A stretch of DNA of 64,000 nucleotides from Thalassia testudinum (lineage: Eukaryota; Streptophyta; Magnoliopsida; Alismatales; Hydrocharitaceae), in NCBI GenBank assembly GCA_037157565.1, contig JAZHRO010000002.1, forward strand, positions 78,914,001-78,978,000. The letters run 5' to 3'. Shown here piece after piece: positions 55,178 to 64,000 of the stretch. The translations under genes and the position numbers were made by a program. The notes beneath the pieces were generated by a model. The model saw only the letters and a program-made list of their open reading frames with translations, was not told the origin of the DNA and did not search any database. Positions within the stretch are counted from its first letter, which is position 1. Each line of letters starts with the position of its first letter.

Positions 55178-56960
55178 TGTTGAACGATTACGAACCTACG
55201 CTAACGTGTTCAGTTTTGGAAAACCTGTCGTTGTAGTTCGAAAGCGAAGAATTAGTGTTCAACAAATAAAATTTATACCAAAATTAAAATTCCGGGTCGA
55301 ACATAGGGAGGCGAACGTTTGATTTAAAAACTACGCGTTTCTTTTTATTTGTTACAGAATAATTCAGTTTAGAACCATCTAATTATTTACAATAAATAGA
55401 AGAGAGAGAGAGTAAGAGAGAAAGAGAATATTACACAGAGAAATCAAAATGAGATGTAGAATAAACAAGAAATTTTTGTATTGAAGAGATTGTTCATTAC
55501 AACTAGAAAGCATAAAACAATTACTCTAGAAAGCGATAAATTTACTCTAGAAAGCATTAAAAGAATGGAGAGAGAAATGTCCTCCTCGACGATTGCTTGG
55601 AGGATGAGTAGATTAATCTAGAAAGCAGTAAATCTATACTAGAAAGCGGTAAAAAGAATAGGGAGAGAGAAATCCTCCTCGACGGTTGCTTGGAGGACGA
55701 GCCGGACGGGACGACGCCTGGACGAAGGAGAACGAAGCGGGACGAAGGAGGACGAAGCAGAAGAACGGGAACGAAGCAGCACACCGTCGTCGTCGCGGGA
55801 TCCACTTCCGAAGGGGAACGAAAATTGGACTTTATCTCGCGAGAAGCATCCCGGGTGTGGGACAAGCTTCTCTTGAGATTTGGAGGGGTAGAGAAGAGAA
55901 AGAAGGGATGAAAATTTCGTATGGAGGGGGTCTCCTTTTATAGTTGCAAGGAGTGGGGGCAAAATGGACATTACATCTTCAAAATAATAAATAAGGGGTC
56001 TTTAGTGACGGATAAATCCGTCACTAAAGCCCCGACGTGGCCGTCGCCGCCGCGCCCACGCGCGCCCGCTCGGCCGCCCGCGTGCGTAACGCCTACGCAC
56101 GTTCGCGAAGTCTCAGCCGTCCGATCGCGAGATCGGACGGCTTAAATCGCGTCCGCGCCCGCTGCAACCCGCCCGCCTGCGCGTGCGATCGCGCGTTACG
56201 TGGGGCTTCCAATCGCGCGTCGGCGCGATCGGGCGCCCGCGACCGCACGATCTCCATCCGACGGTCCACGTGCCTCAATAATCCGCGCCTCCAATCCACT
56301 CGCCGCGGCTCGAACCCGCGCCCCACGCTCGCGTAAGCGCGCTCAACCGCTGTGCTGCGGGGCGCGGATGGTCGAGCGCACGTTTTAAGCGCCGGGCGGC
56401 CACAGCCGTTGGATCTCCATCTGACGGTGGAGAGCGATCGGGCAGGGGCCATCACAAAATGCCAGCGGCCGTTTGGGCGGCTGAGATGGCACCACGTGGC
56501 GCCATCTTGGCCGTCCATCTTCTGGAATTTGTAGATGGTGCCATGGATGTCAGATTGACTCGATTTTTGTGTCGTTTGGCTGCGATCGTCGATCCGAATT
56601 CATCCGTGTGGTTGGATTTGTCATCTGAAGTGTGGATTTACACCATCCTGGCCCTTGATCTTCTAGGGTTCCTCGGTCTCTATCTGATGCTACGGATGCC
56701 TGATTAGGGCGATCTTGGAGTCGTTGAACTCCAATCGTCACCCTGATCATATCCATACGGTTGGATCTTTGATCTGAGGCCCCGATAAAATATTTGCCCT
56801 GTCCAAGCACATAAAAGGAGACAATTAACCTCCATTTTATTCAAACTACTGTAAATGCAAGATGATGCATGTAATGCAATATTTATATCATGAAATGCAA
56901 TCCTATGCTTAAGAACATGCATAAATAGACATTTTAAGTAGTGTAAATGTGTTTACATTA
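55178..56960 (-). mobile_element. Solo LTR of an Athila 1-type element
   Basis: 1783 bp, starting TGTTGAACG and ending TTTACATTA. It is flanked by perfect duplications GAGGC (55173-55177, 56961-56965) within the gag gene of Athila 2. It aligns with the LTRs at 338 and 10347 in order (GGGTCGAACATAGGGAGGC, TTTTATAGTTGCAAG, ATGCATAAATAGACATTTTA). Its 56035-56300 part is much richer in CpG than those older LTRs. The final CA has become TA. Confidence 0.86.
55935..55942 (-). promoter_or_regulatory. TATA box of the Athila-type solo LTR
   Basis: The minus strand reads TATAAAAG at the position homologous to 983-990 and 12647-12654. Confidence 0.5.
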
Positions 56961-58651
56961 GAGGCCTCTATCCCGTCTGGTGAAGGAACAGAGGGGGCCT
57001 GATAAATCATATGGGCATGGCCCAGGTTTGGGTTCATAACGTGCCGCTGGGTTGGCACGTTATTTGGATTAGGAAGAGGTTGGGAAGGAAGTGTGCCTGG
57101 CTGGTGAGAATTTGCCAACTGGGCCAATTGGTTTCGGACCTCTATAATCTCGTCCTTGTGTTGCTTTTGAATAGCCGCATTCGTTCTTTGAATGTCAGCC
57201 AGAGTATGAAGGATTAGGGACATTGGATCCTGATTTGGCCCTGATGGATAAGTAGGGTTGGGCCGAGGCTGAGGCGGCTGGTAAGGACGAGGGGGTTGTG
57301 GGCAGGGTTGAAAGAGTGGTCTTTGGGTTTGTGAATTTCCCGCCCACTGAAAGTTGGGATGGTTTCGCCATCCAGGGTTATAGGTGTTGGAGAACGGGTC
57401 GTTCTGGATGGCGTTGAGGTCCTCGCAGGTCTGAGGAACCTCCAGAGAGTCAGAGAAAGAGGGAATGGAATTCCTCGGGTTGGTATAGAGAGGATCGGAT
57501 GGACCTCTGGTTAGAGAATCAGATGGTGGATATGGATCCATCCTAGGAGAAGATTGATGGAGAATATTTTGCACAGTTTCCCTTGTGAAAGGAGGTTGTG
57601 CAAAGGGGTTATGTGCAGAGGTGGCTCGCTGCAGGTGCTGAGTCAGTTCATCCACCTTCTTTTCAATAATCGAGACCTTGTCCAATCGACTGGCCATTAA
57701 TTCCAGGTCGACTGATGCGGACAGGCCCTGCGTCTCATGTGCTCCCCTAAGATTCGTCGATGCACGGGTATTCGACCTGTCGAATAATCCCATGGAGTCA
57801 TTGTTGATGGAGTTCTTGCACATGTTTTCGAGAATCTCCCACACGGTGTCCTCATGTTGACCCATGATATTTCCTCCGCAGGTTGCATTGACGAAAAGAC
57901 GGATATCCTCACGGAGTCCCTGGTAAAAAGATTGGACCTGTTCCCATTTAGGAACTCCGTGATGGGGGCACTTTCTCATGAGATCCTGAAAACGATCCCA
58001 TGCCTCATGGAGAGGTTCCCCTGATTGCTGAGTGAAGTGAGTAATCTGATGGCGCAAGGCGTTGGTCTGACCAACGGGAAAGAACTTTTTCAAAAACTCG
58101 GATTGAAGTTCTTCCCAAGTGTTGATCGGCTGGGTCTGAGTCTGATACCAATGGGCGGCCTTGTCCATAAGAGAAAAGGAGAACATCTTCATGAGAAGAA
58201 TATCCCGATTTTGCACATCTGACCCAAAAGTTTGGGCCAGATGCTTTAGTTGTTTGATATGCTGGAAGGGATCTTCGGAATTAAGCCCATGGAATTTAGG
58301 TATAGCATGAATCATGTTGGGCTTCAATTCGGAATCAGGTCCTCCAGTCGGGATTCTGACTCGAGGCTCAATGGCCACCGCAGCAGGATTGTAGTGGTCC
58401 CGCATCATAGGACGCTGCGGTGGGTGCACGAAGTTCTGGAAGAGGTCATTGAGTCGCTGGAGCTGATGCTCCAGATTATTTTCTTCCTCAACTGGCTGAG
58501 CCATGATGGGGGAAGAACTTGGTTCTGAATCAGAAGAGAGAATAATGTGAGGGGGTTGTTGCACAAACACGGGTGTCGAGGCTTGGCCTTGACGAGAGTG
58601 AATTTCTAAAGGAGGTCTTAAGGGTGGTCTTAAGGACCTCCTACTGTACAT
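56961..58651 (-). CDS. Athila 2 Gag (interrupted at its C-terminal third)
   Basis: Open for about 563 codons from ATG 58649-58651 (MYSRRSLRPP) to the solo LTR. The Gag core has FHGLNSEDPFQHIKQL and AHWYQTQTQPINTW with LKKFFPVGQTNALR. A Pro/Gln/Asn-rich half follows. No zinc knuckle is seen, as is usual in Athila. The true continuation (55172 leftward) is in frame once the insertion is discounted. Read as it stands, the frame ends inside the LTR near 56909. This part has no internal stop. Confidence 0.85.
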
Positions 58652-59503
58652 GCAGTGCTAGAAGAGATGAGTTCAGAAGGTGCTGGACCCAATCAAGACA
58701 CCCAAAAATGTGTTGGGTGACTATAGAGGTGCGGGGCAGATGGACCCCTTGATTAGAAAGATCGTCCACCTGAGAATTACCTGGGCAGCCAGAGAGGGTG
58801 AGTCCCGCAAAGACCCCTACACGGTAGAGCGTCCCCACGGGTTACAGGGTTTCCCCCACCCGACCTCTCTTGACCTCTTAAGTCTACCAATTTTAGTTTA
58901 AGATCAGGGTGCTTAAGGTTTCACTTGAACTCTTAGGTGTTTTTGTGAACAAAGTGGCCCAATTTTAAGGTTGGTTGACCCAAGGGGTCAACTTCACCTC
59001 TTGTTCTTTTGAGAGCTTTTGGGTCCTTTCTTTTTAGGGTTCAAATGTTTAAAGAGCCATTTGCTTAGGGTTTCTCTTGTGTAGATTTTTTCAAACAAGA
59101 TTTAGGTACACCTCTTTTTGGGAAGATCTTTTCTTTGTTAATAGAAGGTGTGTCTCTAAAAACCCTAGCTTTTGACCTTATGTTGGCTCTACTTGGTCCA
59201 TTTAACTCTTTGTTTGGGTAATTAGGGCTCAGGCAAGGATGTGTTAGCCCCTAATCACCTTTAAAACTGTGTGCAGGAATAATAGTTTCTGAGAATATGC
59301 AGCTATTACTATGTATAAAGACAGGTTATGCCTATTTATTTTCTTTTTCTTTAAAATTTTAGGGTTTAATAGGAAGTTACTTGTCCTTGGAGTGGTTGTG
59401 GTGCGGCTGCGTCTTTTTGTTTCTTTCTGTACCTGCACAAAAGAGTGGAGAGATTATTAGAAACTTACAAATAGAAATTTTATTACTTCTAGAATAGCCG
59501 TTG
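58652..59503 (-). other. Leader of Athila 2
   Basis: Non-coding stretch between the primer-binding site and the gag start. The short frames on both strands have no recognisable product. Confidence 0.6.
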
Positions 59504-59522
59504 CTCCCTGGCAACGGCGCCA
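59504..59522 (-). other. Primer-binding site, tRNA-Asp type
   Basis: The minus strand reads TGGCGCCGTTGCCAGGGAG. The first 13 bases complement the 3' end of plant tRNA-Asp exactly. It lies two bases inside the 5' LTR. Confidence 0.85.
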
Positions 59523-59524
59523 AG

Positions 59525-62230
59525 TGATAACGGCGTTGTGACTAGGTTTTGTTGTTTCGTTATAGAAATTACGTTGTAGTACAGATAGTCATTGCCATTA
59601 TTACGATTTTTACTCGGAAATGAAAGTTCTCTCGAGGTCGAACTCAGGGAGCAAGTTGTATTCTAGAGGTACGAAGTTTCTATTACAAAAAATAAAGAGA
59701 GAGAGAGAGAGATTTGTCTTGTTGGCTTCTTCTTCTTCTCTTCTTTCTCGTCTGTCTTCTTTTCTCTTCTCTTTGAGTCTTCAGTTTTCTTCCTTCTTCT
59801 TATTCTTGCCCTGTTCTTCTTTTCTTGTTTTCTTCTTGCCTTCTCTTCTGTTCTTCTTCTTTCTTCTCTTTCTTTTTCTTCTTGTTCTTCTTTCTATCCG
59901 TCTCTTTCTTTTTCTTCTCCCTTGCGGTCCTGTTCTTCTTTTCTTCTCCTTCTTCTTTGCCTTCAGAGCGTCGTCTGATTTTTCAATCAGACGACTTAAG
60001 TAGCTGCTGCTACAGTGTGTCTTTTCTTCTTTCCTCTGTGGCTTTCTTCTTCTTCTCGTAGTCCTTCTTCTTCACCTGTGCCTGCACACTCAAAGTTCGA
60101 TCAGAGGGCAAAACCTACTCTACCCTCCCCCGCGTCTCTCTCTCTCAGAATTCACTCATAGGATAGCTCTCCCAGAGCTGCCGAGTAGTCGGGTACGCGG
60201 GTCGCGCCCGGGTCCAGACCCACCGGCGTGCGGTGGTGGGCGAGGAGTGCAGGACGGGTAAACGGGTCCGGCCAGGTTCGCGGGGCGTGGTCGCGAACGA
60301 GGCCGGCTCGAGCGGGTGAGAGGGACCTCACCCCGTGCTCAGGAGGCAAAGAGCCTAAGGCACTTTTTGCCTTTATGCGGGCGTGGGCCTCTCAAAAGTT
60401 TCGAGGTGGGACTAAATGTCCCACCCCAATTGGGCACCCGCAGCTGAGGGAGCTGCAGGCAGATGCAGCAGCTGCGGGGCTTTCTCCCCAACTACAGGCC
60501 TGGGCGACTATGTGGCTGCGAACCGCGCGTCCTGGCGAGTCGAACTTGGGCGAAGCACGCCTGCAGCTGCCGGTTGAAGGAGCTTTACCGGCTCAGCAAT
60601 GGCGATGGAGGGCGAGCAACCTGTCCACAGAAGAACGGCCTCTCAGCCTAATCAGACAAGCGGAGAACCTTCGCCGTGGCACGGCGAAGGCGGTGTGGGG
60701 TCTGGCAAGCCGTGGGGCGGAGCGTAGGGCTACCCTAGGTCAAACTGTAGCGTGGGAAATGGGTTTGTTAGGGGGGTCTGCAGGTGGCGAGTGGTGGGAA
60801 ATGGAAGGGCAGAAGTTGATCAGGGTGAGGAGGCGGAGGTTCTGTGAGGGTCGACGAGTCGTGTGGGGTGGTGGAATGACGGGAGCGAGTCGCCGGAGTT
60901 TGGCCGGAGATGGGGAAGGTGAGGGCGATTAGGCGCGGTCGAGGGGTGGTTATGCAAATTACAGTAAGGAAAAGAAAGAGGGGAGGAAGAGGAAAGATTG
61001 TACCTACTCGGAGGGACGAGGGGGGGCTGGAGCAGGGCGATAGTCGTATCGACTGTCACCGGAGAAGAAGGTGCCCAGAGAGAGAGGGCGGCGGCGAGGA
61101 GAGAGCGGGAGAGCGCGCACTGGGTACGGCGCGACGCGGGAAGAGCAGGTGAAGGCAGCTCTGCTGCTAGTAGTGCAGCAGAGCGACGAGGAGGAGGAGG
61201 AAAAACCGCCGGAGCAAGGGGGCCTCTGTCGGAGTGGGAAGAGAGGAAAGGGGGGGGGATTTCTCCGTCAGAACCGAGCTCCCGAGAGCGGCAGAGCGTC
61301 GGGGGTTTTTATAGAGGCAGAAACAGAGAGGAGGGTGGAGGGAGACGACGTGCCTCCCTCGCCGGAGGACGCCGGAGATGGAGACCCATACCGTCCGTGC
61401 GTTCACACGGGCGGTATGGGCGATTGCAGCAATCAGGGGGGTGTTCCTACGACAGCTGACGTCACAGACGTCGCAAGGAACCCCTGGTTGACTTGGCAAG
61501 GGGTCCCCCTCACCCTGTGAGGCGCCATGCCTCACGCAAGGTCGCCGGAGCATGGTGCTGCTCAGGGTTTTGCAAGGAGGACCCAAATGCAAAGAACGAT
61601 GAAGAGTGAGGGGCCAAAATGAGAGGGTTTCAAAAGTTGAGGGCCAAAAAGTAAAGTTGGTCAAGAAGGTTTCTTCTTAGGCTCAAGTTTTTATACATGA
61701 CTAATTAGGGCCTAAGGATTCTGATGGTGAATTTTATTTCTAGATTAAACCTTGTTTGACCGATCAATTTACGCAAAAACCCAAATTAAGTTATTAATTG
61801 GGCATGGTTCTCAATGTAGGTCAAAATGGGTTCCTAAGGACAAATTGGAGGTTCTAAACCCTAGAGATTATTTTTATATGAATTTTAGAGGGTTTATTCG
61901 ATTTTTTATTTGCCTCGAACCTCATGAATTGAAGTGGATTTGTTTTTAGGGTTACAGGATGTCATTTAATTCCTTGGAGTTGCTGTAGCCCTCTTTGAGT
62001 CATCTCATCCCACTTTTCTTCTTATTAGGTTATTTTGACCTATGTTTGGATCCTGAGTTACCCTATTTTCAGATTGAATTGGTGAAATTGCATTTTTACC
62101 CCTTAGTTTCTGTTTTCTTCTTAAACTCAGAATTCTCTGAGTTAAGCCTTTCCTTGAGTTATGTAGGAGCTTTTATCCTTTGTATTAGGTAAAAATGAGC
62201 TAGTTATGGCTCATGATGAGGTTCTCATCA
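59525..62230 (-). repeat. 5' LTR of Athila-like element 2
   Basis: 2706 bp, very similar to 36547-39243, with the same pyrimidine-rich tract (59722-60080), GC-rich block and TATA box. Confidence 0.92.
61306..61313 (-). promoter_or_regulatory. TATA box of Athila 2 5' LTR
   Basis: The minus strand reads TATAAAAA, the promoter position for the element's transcript. Confidence 0.55.
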
Positions 62231-62919
62231 CTCACCTTGCTCTCTACGTCTTTTTCAAATGTCTGGAACTCCTTGCAGACGTTTGAGGGGGTCTTTAGAC
62301 ATTTGGCAACACTCTCGAACGTCTAAAACCACCTCGATCCTCTCACTAGCACATCTTCCCAACCTCTGACATATGCATGCACAATCAGAACTCGGCAAGG
62401 GAAAAAAAATAATTGAAAACTATGCGCCATCGGACGTTTGGTATTATCTCCGGATGTCTTACCAAATGTCTATCAAACTCCACAGATGTCTGATTCTGCG
62501 GAAAAATGACTCTGCAAAACCCTTTGTGAGCTTCTTTCCTCTATGTGTTGTTGCACCCCGCAGCAACAGCTTCTACTAACTCACTGTGGACCTCCTATCG
62601 CCCTCTTTGCCCACTCTCTTTCTCTCTCCCTCACCTACGCTCTCCTCCCTCTCGATCTCCTTCCGCTCCCTGCTCTTCCTCTCTTCCCTCACTCAGTTGC
62701 GGTGGTGGAGAGAAATGGAGGAGGGGGATTTTATGGATGGGTGATGGATGGGCATGGGTATGGTGGGAGGTATGGGGCATGGGGGTTATGGTGGAAGGTA
62801 TGGGGCATGGGGGGTATGGTGGAGGTGTAGGGGCATGGCATGTGGATTTTTTCAAAGATGACCCCGTGGAAGCCTCTTGTTCCCACAGAGCCCACAAATT
62901 AAAAACCCAGGGGGTTTAC
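62231..62919 (-). repeat. Old gypsy LTR, 5' portion
   Basis: Completes the LTR started at 34495. It opens CTCACCTTGCTC, where the younger LTRs have CTCACCTTTCAGACGTC. It holds degenerate palindromes (GCAGACGTTTG, AGACATTTGG) and ends GGGGGTTTACA, so it reads TGTAAAC from its own 5' end. The right boundary is inferred from that TG. Confidence 0.65.
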
Positions 62920-62975
62920 AATTGCAGTAACACCCGCACAATTCTGGAAATATTTCGAACAACCCTTGGGAAGGG

Positions 62976-63273
62976 TCATTTCCATGTTCAGGTCAGCGAT
63001 TTGAGCAGCAAGTGCCACGGCTGCTGAGGGTGCTGGGCCCAGTCGAGCCCAGCTGTAGTCTTTCCTTCTTTTCTGCTGCAAAGTTTTGTTAGTAGTGAGT
63101 AGCCTGTAGATTATTATGTTATGTTCGGTTATATTTCTACCAGTTTCTATTATGATGGCTATGTTCATAACTGTACTTTTCTACTTGTGCCATGTTATAT
63201 CCTTGAGATATACTGTTCTGTTTCCTTTATTATTTCTTACATACTTTCTGCTTAGTTACATTGCATGCGTGGT
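62976..63273 (+). repeat. Fragment of the same old LTR in the opposite orientation
   Basis: Its reverse complement matches 34605 to about 34920 closely (TTCAGGTCA..GATTTGAGCAG; CTGGGCCCAGTCGAGC; CATGTTATATCCTTGAGATA). It is cut at 63273 by the copia-like LTR. Together with 62919 leftward it forms a head-to-head LTR arrangement. Confidence 0.75.
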
Positions 63274-63499
63274 TGTTGTAAGCACCTCTATTTTGATGCA
63301 CCAAAATTATGTTTATTGCTAAGACTAACATTTCAGGACTATCTTGGATTAAAGTCTCTCTTCAAGACACAAGTTCAGATAGTTGCTGATGTGCATCTTT
63401 TCCATTTATTTGAGTTTAGGACTTTATTGTAAGGAACCTCAAATAAAACTCAAAAATGATTTTTTCGCATATCTTTTCAAAACCAAATTTTAGGGTTAT

Positions 63500-63718
63500 T
63501 GATCAACTAGACTTATTAATTGATTGACCAAAACACTTTGATCGACCAACCTACTTACTTGACCGATCAAATCCGTCCATCTTAGGAAGTTGAGAAAATT
63601 CCTCTTATCGACCAACCAAGCTAATTGATTGACCAACAAGTGATCGACCAACATTCTTAATTGATCGACCAAAGTACTTTTTGATCGACCAATTAACCTT
63701 AATTGATCGACCAATTTT
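63500..63718. promoter_or_regulatory. Array of TTGATCGACCAA motifs
   Basis: About nine copies or near-copies of the 12-mer TTGATCGACCAA (some TTGATTGACCAA, one in reverse orientation as TTGACCGATCAA) lie in 220 bp just upstream of the TATA box. The place equals that of the CAGACGTCTG array in the other copia-like LTR; an enhancer role is inferred. Confidence 0.6.
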
Positions 63719-63744
63719 GTTTCCTATTCAAGCAAAACTTTTTG

Positions 63745-63753
63745 TATAAATAG
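63745..63753 (+). promoter_or_regulatory. TATA box of the right-edge copia-like LTR
   Basis: TATAAATAG followed by AGG, as at 11979-11987, about 30 bp past the last repeat motif. Confidence 0.65.
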
Positions 63754-64000
63754 AGGTCGTAAGTAGCCCATTTACATACAACATTTAAATAGAAACACCA
63801 TTCAAAAATAGATCTTCTCATGCTTATTGCAAAAGGCTTTCACATCTCGTTCTTCATGCTCTTCGAAAGCACGACACCTCGAACCTCTGCGAAAAATTGG
63901 TTCGATCATTTATTGAGGTTCCATAGAATTCATTTTATTGTTATTCTATTTTATTATTTTGTTTTACGGATCCCAAATCTATTTGGAAGATTCATGGTTG

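Larger units (their letters stand above)
36547..62230 (-). mobile_element. Athila-like Ty3/gypsy retrotransposon 2, with two nested insertions
   Basis: LTRs 36547-39243 and 59525-62230 (2697 and 2706 bp) start TGATAA and end TCTCATCA. Target 5-mers are CTCAT (36542-36546) and CTCAC (62231-62235); the single difference is C to T. Gag, protease, RT, RNase H and integrase lie on the minus strand in normal order. A 10.4-kb chromodomain gypsy element sits in the integrase gene and an Athila-type solo LTR in gag. Without these the element is about 13.5 kb. It sits in the old LTR beginning at 34495. Confidence 0.92.
63274..64000 (+). mobile_element. Copia-like LTR, truncated by the window end
   Basis: Starts TGTTGTAAGCACCTC exactly where the old LTR fragment stops. 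Its layout copies the solo LTR at 10934: a TGTTG start, TTTTGATG word, an array of short palindrome-like repeats, then TATAAATAGAGG and a transcribed leader. Whether a whole element or a solo LTR follows is beyond the window. Confidence 0.6.

Noticed and set aside
63500..63718. CRISPR-like spaced repeats
   Set aside because: Spacing and unit vary, units are only 12 bp, and the context is a plant LTR promoter.

Overview
The window looks like a gene-poor, repeat-dense piece of a flowering-plant nuclear genome. It holds plant-type LTR retrotransposons (Athila-like and chromodomain-bearing Ty3/gypsy, probable Ty1/copia LTRs), a PIF/Harbinger DNA transposon with an intron-bearing Myb/SANT-like gene, and a poly(A)-type retroposon. 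I see no intact host gene, rRNA, tRNA or CRISPR. The species cannot be told from the sequence.

Layout. (1) 338-13682 is an old minus-strand Athila-like element; its 5' LTR is split by a copia-like solo LTR (10934-12609). (2) 13688 to about 15830 is a decayed plus-strand gypsy protease/RT relict, split by a 954-bp retroposon (14780-15733) with an 11-bp target duplication. (3) About 15.8-21.6 kb is AT-rich with candidate MITE-like repeats. (4) A minus-strand PIF/Harbinger gene pair (about 21.65-31.45 kb; possible whole element 18247-33862) is split inside its transposase by a chromodomain gypsy element, 21998-30216. That element has an inverted gag-protease segment and no reverse transcriptase, yet has a perfect 5-bp target duplication. 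(5) 34495-36546 plus 62231-62919 is one old gypsy LTR, split by a 25.7-kb block. The block is a second Athila-like element (36547-62230, minus), which itself carries a nearly intact chromodomain gypsy element in its integrase gene (41350-51779) and an Athila-type solo LTR in its gag gene (55178-56960). (6) The right edge is a head-to-head fragment of the old LTR (62976-63273) and the start of a second copia-like LTR (63274 to the window end).

Every gene here serves, or once served, element mobility: Gag for particle assembly, protease for maturation, RT/RNase H for cDNA synthesis, integrase with or without chromodomain for insertion, and the Harbinger transposase with its Myb-like partner. 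All coding blocks carry at least one lesion. The best preserved is the 41350-51779 element, with one in-frame stop and two damaging-looking substitutions. Nesting gives the relative order: old gypsy LTR, then Athila 2, then its two insertions; Harbinger gene, then the rearranged gypsy element; Athila 1, then the copia solo LTR.

The most unusual points are the rearranged element 21998-30216, its palindromic inversion breakpoint, arrays of the 10-bp palindrome CAGACGTCTG shared by LTRs of different families, and loss of the second catalytic Asp of RT in both Athila copies. Boundaries, duplications and lesions were read by eye. Family names rest on motif resemblance, not on database searches.
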